Source: Paracoccus binzhouensis (GTDB taxonomy: Bacteria > Pseudomonadota > Alphaproteobacteria > Rhodobacterales > Rhodobacteraceae). From it: a stretch of DNA of 35,626 nucleotides. Numbering within the stretch: the first letter of the stretch is position 1; each line of letters opens with the position of its first letter. A program made the position numbers and the translations under genes. The DNA lies in contig NZ_JAEHFP010000037.1 of assembly GCF_016446475.1 (NCBI RefSeq), positions 1 to 35,626 on the forward strand, given 5' to 3'. Positions 6,919-17,000 of the stretch are shown here, one piece after another. The notes below the pieces were generated by a model that saw only the letters and a program-made list of their open reading frames with translations, was not told the DNA's origin and searched no databases.

Positions 6919-8514
6919 ATGCCCGCCGACAGCACGGCGGCGCTTGCCCCGGACGGCCCGGTGCCGGCCGCACCCGATCAGGACCGCATCGACCCGCGCC
7001 GGCTGATCACCTTCCTGCTGATGGTGCTGGGCATGTTCATGGCGATCCTGGACATCCAGATCGTCTCGGCCTCGCTGTCCGAGATCCAGGCGGGGCTCGC
7101 GGCCTCCAGCGACGAGATCCCGTGGATCCAGACCTCATACCTGATCGCCGAGGTCATCATGATCCCGCTGTCGGGCTATCTGTCGCGGATGCTGTCGACG
7201 CGCTGGGTCTTCACCATCTCCTCGGGCGGGTTCACGGTGATGAGCCTGCTCTGCGGCCTGTCGAATTCGATGTCCGAGATGATCGTCTGGCGGGCGTTGC
7301 AGGGCTTCATCGGCGGGGCGATGATTCCGACGGTCTTTGCCTGCGCCTTCACCATCTTCCCGCGTTCCAAGATGCATATCGTCTCGCCGATGATCGGGCT
7401 GGTGGCGACGCTGGCGCCGACCGTGGGGCCGACGCTGGGCGGCTACCTGACCGAATACATGAGCTGGCACTGGCTGTTCTTCATCAACGTCATTCCCGGC
7501 ATCGTCGTCACCACCGCCGCCTTCCTGCTGATCGACTTCGACAAGCCGGACCTGAGCCTGTTCCAGCGCTTCGACTGGTGGGGCTTCCTGGGCCTGGCGC
7601 TGCTGCTGGGGGCGATGGAATACGTGCTGGAAGAGGGCGCGGGCGACGACTGGTTCGCCGACGAGCTGATCGTCGCGATGACCGGGGTGATGATCGCCGG
7701 CGGCTTCCTGTTCTTCTGGCGCGCCTTCACCGCCGAGGAACCCATCGTGCGGCTGGACGCCTTTGCCGACCGCAACTTCACCATGGGCTCGGTCTTTTCC
7801 TTCGGGCTGGGGATCGGGCTTTACGGGTTGATCTACATCTTCCCGCTCTACCTCTCGGGGATCCGCGGCTACAATTCGCTGCAGATCGGCGAGGCGATGA
7901 TGGTCTCGGGCATCGCCATGTTCCTGACCGCGCCGATTGCCGGGCGGCTGTCGCAAAGCGTCGATCCGCGGCTGATGATGGGTGCGGGCTTCGCGGTCTT
8001 CGCCTTCAGCTGCTGGATGATGACCGGGCTGACCGAGGATTGGGATTATTGGGAGATTTTCCTGCCGCAGATCCTGCGCGGGGTCTCGCTGATGATCTGC
8101 ATGGTGCCGGTGTCGAACATCGCGCTGGGGATGCTGCCGCCCGAGAAGGTCAAGAACGCCTCGGGCCTGTTCAACCTGACCCGCAACCTGGGCGGCGCGG
8201 TCGGGCTGGCGCTGATCAACACCGTGCTGACCAACCGCGAGGATTTCCACTATGCCCGCATCGCCGAAAGCGTGACCGGCGGCAACGGCGCGGCGGATCA
8301 GGCGATGGGGATGCTGGAACAGGCCTATTCCGGCCTGGGCGAGGCGGCCGGCACGGCGGCGCTGGCCACGCTGACCGACATGGCGCGGCTGCAGGCGGTG
8401 GTGATGTCGCTTGCGGACATCTTCGTGCTGCTGACCGGGCTTTTCGCCTCGCTCGCCCTGCTGCTGTTCTTCGTGCAGAAGCCGGCGCCCGGCGCGGGCG
8501 GTGGCGGGCACTGA
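6919..8514 (+). CDS. emrB: EmrB-type MFS multidrug transporter (DHA2, 14 TM)
   Basis: This 531-residue protein is a proton-driven drug exporter of the major facilitator superfamily, DHA2 group, with about fourteen hydrophobic segments. Visible motifs include LDIQIVSASLSEIQ in the first helix (the D1-type motif), RALQGFIGGAMIP in helix 4 and the antiporter motif C GLVATLAPTVGPTLGGYL in helix 5. FFINVIPGI follows, as in EmrB, and the repeat-two landmark NLTRNLGGAVGLALINTVL lies near residue 420. The hydrophilic N-terminus is about 30 residues. Only three bases separate it from emrA, so the two are translated from one message and form an EmrAB pump. The gene ends three bases from the convergent MgtC/DUF4010 gene. 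Substrate specificity cannot be read from the sequence. Confidence 0.92.
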   Translation: MPADSTAALAPDGPVPAAPDQDRIDPRRLITFLLMVLGMFMAILDIQIVSASLSEIQAGLAASSDEIPWIQTSYLIAEVIMIPLSGYLSRMLSTRWVFTISSGGFTVMSLLCGLSNSMSEMIVWRALQGFIGGAMIPTVFACAFTIFPRSKMHIVSPMIGLVATLAPTVGPTLGGYLTEYMSWHWLFFINVIPGIVVTTAAFLLIDFDKPDLSLFQRFDWWGFLGLALLLGAMEYVLEEGAGDDWFADELIVAMTGVMIAGGFLFFWRAFTAEEPIVRLDAFADRNFTMGSVFSFGLGIGLYGLIYIFPLYLSGIRGYNSLQIGEAMMVSGIAMFLTAPIAGRLSQSVDPRLMMGAGFAVFAFSCWMMTGLTEDWDYWEIFLPQILRGVSLMICMVPVSNIALGMLPPEKVKNASGLFNLTRNLGGAVGLALINTVLTNREDFHYARIAESVTGGNGAADQAMGMLEQAYSGLGEAAGTAALATLTDMARLQAVVMSLADIFVLLTGLFASLALLLFFVQKPAPGAGGGGH

Positions 8515-8517
8515 CCG

Positions 8518-9783
8518 TCAGGACAGCAGCGCCCGCGACAGGGCCATCGCCAGCCCGGCCGCGGCGATGGCGAGCCCGCCGACGGCGCCGACGATCAGGC
8601 CCAGCCGGGACCCGCCCGCCCAGGCCGCGAGGATTGCCTTCGAGACGGTATTGACCGCCACCGCGATCAGGATGGCCTGCGCCGCGGTGTCGAGCCCCAG
8701 CGCCCCGCCGCCCATCCGCGCCATCGAGATCGAGACGGCATCGACATCGGCGATGCCGGAAATCGCCGCCACGATCAGCACGCCGATATCGCCGAGCCAC
8801 TGCCGCAGCACCGCCGCGGCCAGCATCACCACGGCGATGAACCCGGCAAGCTTCAGCGCCGTTCCCAGCGCCAGCGGGTTGTCGATGGCAAGGACCGGCC
8901 GCGCCTCGTCCCCGGCGCGGCGCATCAAAAGCGCGGCCCCGCAGGCGCTCACCGCCGCCATGGCCACCAGCGGCGGCGCCAGCCCGGCCAGCAAGGCCGG
9001 CTGCAGCCCGATGGCGACCACGGCCACCCGCAGGATCATCACCAGCCCCGCCAGCAGGATCCCCGCGCTGAGCAGCCGGGCCGAATCCGGGCGATCCTTG
9101 CCCAGCCGCGCAAAGGCCAGCGTGGTCGCGGTCGACGAGGCCAGCCCGCCGGTCGCCGCCATCACCATGATGCCGCGCCTTTCCCCGAAGGCCCTGACCG
9201 CCATGTAGCCGGCAAAGGAGATCGCCGCGATCAGGATGGCCAGCAGCCAGATGCGATAGGGATTGATTGCGCCCCAGGGATCGACGGTGCGGTCGGGGAT
9301 GACCGGCAGCAGCAGGAAGGACATCGCCGCCAGGGTCAGCACGGCGCGGATCTCGATCCAGCTCAGCATGGCGACCCAGCGGTGCAGGTGCTCGCGCAGC
9401 GCCAGCAGCAGGGTCATCGCCACCGCCGCCGCCACGGCCGGTCCCAGCGCGCCGGCGACGGCCAGCGCGCCAAGCAGGAAGACCAGCATCCCCGCCACGC
9501 AGGAAGTCGCGCTGACATCCTGATCAAGCCGCGATTCGAGCCATTGGAAGGCCGCGAAAACCGCCGAGAAGGCGCAGAACACCAGCCCGATCAGCAGCCC
9601 GCCGAACTGCGCCCCCAGCGCCCCGGTCACGCCGCCCAAGAGCCCGGCCAGCGCAAAGGTCCGCAGCCCGGCGGCGCGACGGTGATCCCGTTCCGCGCGC
9701 GTTTGCCAGCCGCGCTCCAGCCCGACGAGCAGGCCGATGGCCAGCGACACGGCAAGGCGGGTCAGGATATCGGTCTGCTCCAT
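8518..9783 (-). CDS. MgtC/SapB and DUF4010 membrane protein
   Basis: This 421-residue integral membrane protein starts with the MgtC/SapB N-terminal domain: LAVSLAIGLLVGLERGWQTR followed by GLRTFALAGLLGGVTGAL. A longer C-terminal DUF4010 domain has many hydrophobic helices and the conserved stretches GIMVMAATGGLASSTATTLAFARL and ISGIADVDAVSISMAR. About a dozen membrane segments are visible. MgtC itself inhibits F-type ATP synthase and aids Mg2+-limited growth, but the function of the MgtC-DUF4010 fusion is not established. The true start is ATG 9783-9781; the open frame continues upstream without family similarity. It lies 55 bases after the DJ-1-like gene on the same strand and converges on emrB with a three-base gap, so no room remains for an intergenic terminator. 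Confidence 0.85.
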   Translation of the reverse strand: MEQTDILTRLAVSLAIGLLVGLERGWQTRAERDHRRAAGLRTFALAGLLGGVTGALGAQFGGLLIGLVFCAFSAVFAAFQWLESRLDQDVSATSCVAGMLVFLLGALAVAGALGPAVAAAVAMTLLLALREHLHRWVAMLSWIEIRAVLTLAAMSFLLLPVIPDRTVDPWGAINPYRIWLLAILIAAISFAGYMAVRAFGERRGIMVMAATGGLASSTATTLAFARLGKDRPDSARLLSAGILLAGLVMILRVAVVAIGLQPALLAGLAPPLVAMAAVSACGAALLMRRAGDEARPVLAIDNPLALGTALKLAGFIAVVMLAAAVLRQWLGDIGVLIVAAISGIADVDAVSISMARMGGGALGLDTAAQAILIAVAVNTVSKAILAAWAGGSRLGLIVGAVGGLAIAAAGLAMALSRALLS

Positions 9784-9838
9784 GCCGCCACTCTGCCACC
9801 GGCCCGGCCCCTGGGCCAGAGGCGAGCGCCGCGGCGGT

Positions 9839-10981
9839 TCAGCGCGGATATTCCATCTGCATCGCGACGACCCGCGCGGTCCGCGCGCCATGGCGCGCGG
9901 CGATGATCTGCAGGGCCTGGTCCAGCGCCTCGGCCGGTCTCTGGCCGGCAAATCCGTATCGCGGCTGCCGCTCGGGCCAGTCGGCCGCGGTGGTTTCGGG
10001 CAGCAGGCGGATGCCGTTCCGGCTTTCGACCGCCGCCGTCGAGGCGGCGAAGGTCACGGCCCGCGACCGATAGGTCCGCGACCAGGCATCGGCGACCAGC
10101 GCCAGCGCCACCTCGTCCAGGCCGGGGCGAAGCTCCAGCCCCATGCGCTCGCGCTTCCAGAAAGCCAGCCGGTTGCCCAGCACCGTCGCGGCAAATGGCC
10201 GGGTCAGGCCGAAGGCGGCGCTGGCGTGGGCGTTGGCGTGGCGGGCATCCCAATGCGCCAGCCCCAGGTCGCGGGCCACCGCCTCGGCCTTGGCGCGGCC
10301 AGCGATGGCCTCGACCAGCACCAGCATCATCGGCATCGAGGCGGTGATGCCGGTGGTCGTGGCCACGCGGCCGTCGATCACCATGCGGCGGTCGGGCACA
10401 TAGGTGATCGAAGGGCTGCGGTCGAGCATCCGCTGCCGGTGATACCAATGCGTCGTCGCCCGCCTGCCGTCCAGCAGGCCGGCCGCGGCGACCACCTTGG
10501 CGCCGGCGCAGATGCCGATGACGGTCGCCCCGCCTGCCGCCTGCTGCCGCAGCCAGCCGATGACCGCCGGGTCGTCGTCGCGGCTCATGGCGGGAACGAT
10601 GACGTAATCCGCGCCCTCGGGGTGGCGGGCGTCGAATTCCGCCAGCGTCGCGTCGGGCAGCGCCGCCAGTGCCGGATAAAGCCGCACCGGGCCTGGCCCG
10701 GTCGCCAGCATGACCACATCGGCAATCCCGGCGCGGCGCAGGACGCCGGCGGGCATCAGGTAGTCGGTGGTCTCGGTGGCGTCGTTCAGGCCGACGACCG
10801 CGATCAGCGGCCGCGGGCGTTTCGGAGGCTTCAGCGCCGCCAGCATCGCTTGGGCCTCGGCCTGCGGCACCGGCGGGGGCTGCAGGGCGGCCGGGCCCGG
10901 CGGCAGGCTGTAAAGCCAGCCGCCAAGACCCGCGAGGGGCAGCGCCAGAAGCACCAGGATGCCGATCATCACGCGCCGCAT
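9839..10981 (-). CDS. Membrane-anchored DJ-1/PfpI family protein
   Basis: This 380-residue protein begins with MRR and a hydrophobic segment (IGILVLLALPLAGLGGWLY, residues 6-24), which should act as a signal anchor. A Pro-rich linker leads to a DJ-1/PfpI class I amidotransferase-like domain. GICAGAKVVAAAGLLDGRRATTHW at 156-179 contains the nucleophile-elbow Cys158 and the partner region near His178, in the pattern of the sensor half of GlxA-type regulators. There is no AraC helix-turn-helix at the C-terminus. Residues about 230-380 form a second region (SRAVTFAAS, ESRNGIRLLPE) of unknown function. The enzymatic activity is unknown. It starts 25 bases after the cyclic glucan synthase stop with GGGAGGGAAGG upstream, so the two are probably co-transcribed. 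Confidence 0.8.
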   Translation of the reverse strand: MRRVMIGILVLLALPLAGLGGWLYSLPPGPAALQPPPVPQAEAQAMLAALKPPKRPRPLIAVVGLNDATETTDYLMPAGVLRRAGIADVVMLATGPGPVRLYPALAALPDATLAEFDARHPEGADYVIVPAMSRDDDPAVIGWLRQQAAGGATVIGICAGAKVVAAAGLLDGRRATTHWYHRQRMLDRSPSITYVPDRRMVIDGRVATTTGITASMPMMLVLVEAIAGRAKAEAVARDLGLAHWDARHANAHASAAFGLTRPFAATVLGNRLAFWKRERMGLELRPGLDEVALALVADAWSRTYRSRAVTFAASTAAVESRNGIRLLPETTAADWPERQPRYGFAGQRPAEALDQALQIIAARHGARTARVVAMQMEYPR

Positions 10982-11006
10982 GGGCCTTCCCTCCCCTGCC
11001 TCGTCG

Positions 11007-14000
11007 TCAGCCGGAACGGATCTGCAGCGCGCCGGCCTTGTCGCGCGTCACCTCGACCTCGTGCCGGCGGCTGCCGATCATCACGCTGGCGCGGAAACCC
11101 GGCCAGTGCGAGGGCATGGCGGGCTCCACCTCCAGCCTGTCGCCACCCTTGATGCGCAGGCCCAGGATATGCTCGACCGCGACGCGGTGCAGCCAGCCGG
11201 CCGAGCCGGTATACCAGGTCCAGCCGGCGCGGCCGGTCTTTTCCTCGGCGCCATAGACATCGGCGGCGACCACATAGGGCTCGCCGCGATAGAGCTGCAG
11301 GGTGGCGGCGTCGCTGGCATGGGCGATCGGGTTCAGCAGCCGGAACACCCGCCAGGCATCGTCGGCGCGGCCGGCCATGCACAGCGCCTGCACCATCCAG
11401 ATCGCGGCATGGGTATATTGCCCGCCATTCTCGCGCACGCCGGGCGGATAGCCCTTGATATAGCCGGGGTCCTGCGGCGCATCGGAAAAGGGCGGGGTGA
11501 ACAGGCGCAAGAGCATGCCGTCCTCGTCCAGCAGATGCTCCAGCGCCGCGTCCAGCGCCGGGTTGCGGCGGTCCTTGCGGCCGGCGCCCGAGATCACCGA
11601 CCAGCTTTGCGCGATGGAATCGATGCGGCATTCCTGCGACCGGGCCGAGCCCAGCGGCGTGCCGTCGTCATAGATCCCGCGCAGATACCAGCCGCCATCC
11701 CAGCCGTGCCGGTCCAGCGTCCGCGACAGCCGGGCGGCATGGGCGCGCCAGCGTTTCGCGCGCTCGGCCTCGCCCCGCGCCTCGGCCAGCGCCGCCATCA
11801 TGGCGATGGTGCAAGCCAGGAACCAGCCCATCCAGATCGACTGGCCGCGCCCGGCCGCGCCGACGCGGTTCATGCCATCGTTCCAGTCGCCGCCCAGGAA
11901 CAGCGGCAGGCCCTGTTCGCCGGTGCGCGCGATGGCCAGCTCCAGCGCCAGCGCGGCGTGTTCGTAAAGCGTCGCCGTGCGATCGCCGATCTCGGGCGTG
12001 TAGAAGGCATCGTGCTCGCCCGGCTCCAGCGCGCGGCCCAGGATGAAGGGCAAGGGCTCGTCCAGCACGGCGCGGTCGCCGGTGACCTCGACATAGCGCG
12101 CCAGCGCATGGCCCAGCCACACCACGTCGTCGGCGATCAGGGTGCGCACCCCCGCGCCGGTGCCGGGCAGCCACCAATGCTGCACGTCGCCTTCCGGGAA
12201 CTGGCGCGAGCCGGCTTCCAGCAGCTGGGCGCGGGCCAGCGCCGGGTCATAGGCCAGCATGGCCGAGGTGTCCTGCAGCTGGTCGCGGAACCCATAGGCG
12301 CCCGAAGCCTGGTAGAAGGCCGACCGCGCCCGGATCCGGCAGGCGATGGCCTGATAGGGCAGCCAGCGGTTCACCATCAGGTCGAAGGCCGGGTCCGGGG
12401 TTTCCACCTGCAAGCGGCCGAAGATGTGCTGCCAGTGCTCGGTCTGGGCGGTGGCGGCCTGCCGGGCGGTCTCGGTCCGGCCGAGCAGCGGCGCGGCGGC
12501 CTCGCCGGCGGCCGCGGCCAGGCGAAAGGTGACGGTGCGGCTTTCGCCCGGCTCGATCTCGATGCGGGTTTCCAGCATCATCACCGGGTCGCCGTCATGG
12601 CGATGCACGAAACGGTGGCTGAGCGTCGAATCGAACCAGGCGGGCTGGCAGACATCGCGGTTGCGGCCCTGCCAGATCAGCCGCGAAAGGCAAAGCCCCG
12701 TAACCTCGGCATCCACCGACTGGATCATCCGCTGGCCGGCATAGTCGATGGAATAGGGGTTCTCGCATTGCACCGCGCGGGCCTCGGGCAGGTAGCGCAA
12801 CTGCAGATAGGGCGCGGTCTTGGCGCGGGCGCCGCCCATCACCGGCTCGAGGAACTGCGCCACGTCCAGCGTCAGCCGCCGCGTGCCGCGATTGACCAGC
12901 CGCAGCCCGACGACCCGCAGCGGCGCGTCGGGGGTCAGGCTGTGCAGCGCGGTGATCTCCAGCTCGCCCGACCAGGCGGCGAACTCGGAAAAGCCGGCGC
13001 CGTGGCGGCATTGGTAAAGCGCCTCGCGCTGGCTCGACAGCGCCGCATAGGGCGTGTGGACGGCGCCGGTGCCGACGTCGCGGATCAGGATCCCCTCGCC
13101 CGGCGGGTTGCTGACCGCGTCGTTCGACCAGGGCGTCAGCTGGTGGTCGCGCGAATTGGCCGACCAGGAAAAGCCCGCCCCCTCGGCCGAGATGTGGAAG
13201 CCGAAATCGCTGCGGGCGACGACGTTGATCCAGGGGTTCGGCGTCGCCTGGCCGTGGCGCAGGCGCATGACGTAATTGCCCTGCGCGTCGAAGCCGCCGG
13301 TGCCGTTCCAGAACCGCAGCTCCTCGGCCGGGAAGTCGGGGCGCAGCGCCGGGCGCTGCAGCGGGTGCGGCGCCGGGCGGGTGATGCCGCGCCGCAGCTC
13401 GGCCGGCTCCAGCCGCTGGATCTGCTCGGCCAGGCTGCCGTTCTGGGCGTGGATCACCACCCGCGCCACGGCCAGCAGCGTGTCGCGGGTCTCGGCCGAC
13501 AGGCCGTTGGCGTCGACGGCAAAGACCGAGGGCCGCGAATGCAGCAGCTGCATGCTGTGGCACAGGTTGTTCAGCGCCTCGTGCAGATGCGCGGCGTAGC
13601 TGACGCGCTGCTCGTTCAGGATCACCAGGTCGCAGTCGAGGCCGCGCATGCGCAGGTATTCCTGCATGCGGATCGCCTGGCGGGCCACCGGCAGCAGGTC
13701 GGGGTCGTTGATGCGCAGCACCATGATCGGATTGTCGCCCGAGACCGACATCGGCCACAGCGCCGATTGCGAGCCCATGGGGTGATCGGCCTGCGAACTC
13801 AGCGCCTCGTTGGGATAGACCAGCAGCGCGGCATAGCGACGGAACAGCGCCGCCTCCTCGGGGGTGATGTCGGCGTGATGCAGCTGCACCTGGCTGCGGG
13901 TCCAGGCCATCTGGTGCTCGTTCTCATAGGCGGCTTCGTCGCTCAGCCGGGCATGCGCCTCCTCCAGCGCCGCGCGGCTTGCGGCGGCCGCGGTCCAGAA

Positions 14001-17000
14001 GGTCACCACCGCCTCCTTGCCCGGGTCGATGGTCAGCCGCCGGGTCAGCGAGAAGATCGGATCCAGCGTATAGCTTTCCCCCGGCGCCAGCCCGGCCAGG
14101 ACGCCCGGGTCGTCCAGCGCCTGCGGGGCGCGGATCGTGCGGCCGCGGCCGAGGAACAGCCGCCGATCGGTGGCCGCGCCGGCGGGCACCCCCGCTCCGG
14201 TCGCCATGTGCATCAGGTGGCGGTCGGGATCCTGCGGGTTGCGCTTGTTGCGGCGGGCGAAGATGCGGCCCTGGTCCGGCTGGGCCTCGGTGGCGACGAA
14301 CATGCGCGAAAAGGCGGTATGGGCGCGGTCGGCATCGTTGTTGTCCAGCACGATCTCGCCATAGCTGGTCAGTTCGATCTGGCGCGGCCGGTCCGAGCTG
14401 TTGCGCAGCTTCACCCGGGCGCCGCGCGCGTCCAGGTCGTCGGAGAGGATCACCTCGGTCTCGCAGAAGACGCCCTCGCCGTTGGCGATGAAATTGGCCT
14501 TGTAGTCGAACAGGCGCGCGGAATAGGCGATGCCGGGATCGAAGCCCGGCGCCGCCGTCGCCGACCACCAGCGCCCCGAGCCGGCATCGCGGATGAACAG
14601 GAACTCGCCCCAGGCATCCGCCGCCGGATCGGGTCGCCAGCGGGTGATGGCGGTGCCGTCCAGCCGCAGCCGGCCGCCGCCGCTGGCATCGAGCAGCATC
14701 GACAGCCGGCCGTTCGACATGACCGCGACGGTATGCGGGGCCGCGGCGGCATCCGCGACCTCGACGATCTCGGTCTGGCCCAGTTCGGACGGGCCGGGCA
14801 GACGCCGCGCCACCCGCTCGCGCCGCAGGGGCGAGACCTCGCGCGGGGTCTTCTGCTGCAGAAGCGTCGAGACGCTTTCGATCACCGGGTCGGCGTTGAA
14901 GCGGTCGCGATGCAGCCCGTCCATCAGGCAATTGGCGATGGCCAGCAGGCTCATGCCTTGGTGATGCGCCATGACGCTGCGTACCACGGCGCATTTGCGT
15001 CCCTCGGGCAAGCGCGAGGGGGTGAAGTCCACCGCGTCGAAAAAGCCGTATTCGCCGCGCGCGCCCAGCCGGGCCAGCCGGCGCAGGTTCTTCAGCGCGC
15101 TGCGCGGGCGGAAGGCGGCGGCGATGAAGCTGGCATAGGGCGCCACCACCTGGTCGTCGCGCAGCCAGCGCCGCAGCGCCAGTTCCGGTACGCCGAAGGC
15201 GTAATACTGATAGTTCATCTGCGCGTCGCGGGCGTTGTAGGCGCTTTCCGACACGCCCCAGGGCCGGCCGGCGCGCCAGCCGTCGCGGATCTGCGCCTCG
15301 ACCGCCACGTCGCAGGAGCTGTAGAGGATCGAGCCCGGCGGCTCGTCCATCACCAGCGGCGCCATCAGGTATTCGAACATCGAGCCCGACCAGCTGACCA
15401 GGGTCGAGCCGTAGGGCATGGCGGTCATCGGCCGCCCGAGCCGGTTCCAGTGCTCGGTCGGCAGGTCGCCCTTGGCGATGGCGAACAGCGAGGCGAGCCG
15501 CGCCTCGGAAGCCAGCAGGTCGTAGAAGGACTGGTCCAGCGTGCCTTCGGCGCAATTGTAGCCGATGGCGAGCAGCTGGCGCTCGGGGTCGTAGAGGAAC
15601 GCGAAATCCATCTGGAAGGCGAAGGCGCGGGCGCGCTCGGCCAGCGCCGCCATGCGCCGGGCCGCGACGGCGACCTCGTCGGGGTCGATGCGGCCCAGCC
15701 CCTCCATCTCGTCGCAGGTGCCGACCAAGCGGCTGGCCCACCAGTCCAGCTCGCGCGCGGCGGCGGTCGGCACCTCGGTCACCAGGCCCTGGATCAGCAG
15801 CTGCAGGTTGGCGGCGGCGCGGGCATAGCTTTGCACGTGCAGCGGCGCCAGATGCGGCGCGTCGGCACGGGCCATGCTGCGCCACAGCCCGGTGATGCGT
15901 TCGTCGATGCGGTCGCGCAGCGGGTTCAGGCTGCGCCGCTCGCGCGGGATCGCCGCGTGCAGCCGGCGCATCAGCGACAGGATGTCCACGGCGCCCGTCA
16001 GTTCGGGCAGCAGATACAAGGCCGGGTTGCGCGCCCATTCCTTCAGCGTCGAGGACAGGGTGATCAGCTGCCCGGCCAGATTGCCGCTGTCCACCGCCGA
16101 GATGTAGCGCGTGCCCAAGGGCTCCAGCGTGTCGGTGGCATACCAGTTGTAGAGATGGCCGCGATGCCGCTCCAGCCGCTCGATGGTCGCAAGCGTCGCC
16201 TCGATGCGGTCGAGCGCCTCGCCCAGGGTGATCCAGCGGAACTCGTGCGCGGTCACGGTCGAGAGCAGGTAAAGCCCGATATTGGTCGGCGAGGTGCGCT
16301 CGGCCAGCTTGGGCTGCGGATCGTCCTGGTAGTTGTCGGGCGGCAGGTGGTGGGTGCGCGCGGTCACGAAGGTCTCGAAGAAGCGCCAGATCAGCCGCGC
16401 CTCGGCCCGCCATTCCAGCTGCTCGTCGCCGGTCAGGGCGCGCGCGCCCTCGTGCTTGATCGGGCGGGCGCTGACCCAGGCGATCAGCGGCGCCCCCAGC
16501 CACAGCGCGCCCAGAGCCAGGGCCGGGGCCAGGTTCTCGGGGTGCAGCAGCGCCACCAGCCCCACGAAGCCCAGCCCCAGGGCCAGCCCGCCGCGCATCA
16601 GCGCCAGATAGCCCAAGGGCGTCTCGTGCCCGCGGGTGGCGACGGCATCGGTCGTGGTCCATTCCAGCAGGCCGCGCCGCGACAGGTAGACCCGGCACAG
16701 GCTGCGCACCGTGGCATCGACCATGCTCCAGGCCATCTGCGGCAGCAGCGTCAACCGCATCATGAAGGCCATGACCTGGTCGATCAGCTCGTTGCCGATG
16801 ACCATCATGTGGCGCAGCGGCGCCACCCCGGACTGCCGTGGCATCAGCCCCATCAGCCAGCCCAGGAGCTGCGACAGTCCGACCGAGACGCCCAGCAGCC
16901 CCAGCCAGAACATCGCATCGGCATGGGGCAGGCCGATCAGCGCCACCAGCGCCGCCAGCATCAGCCCCACCGGCAAGAGGCTGCGGCGCAGGTTGTCGAC

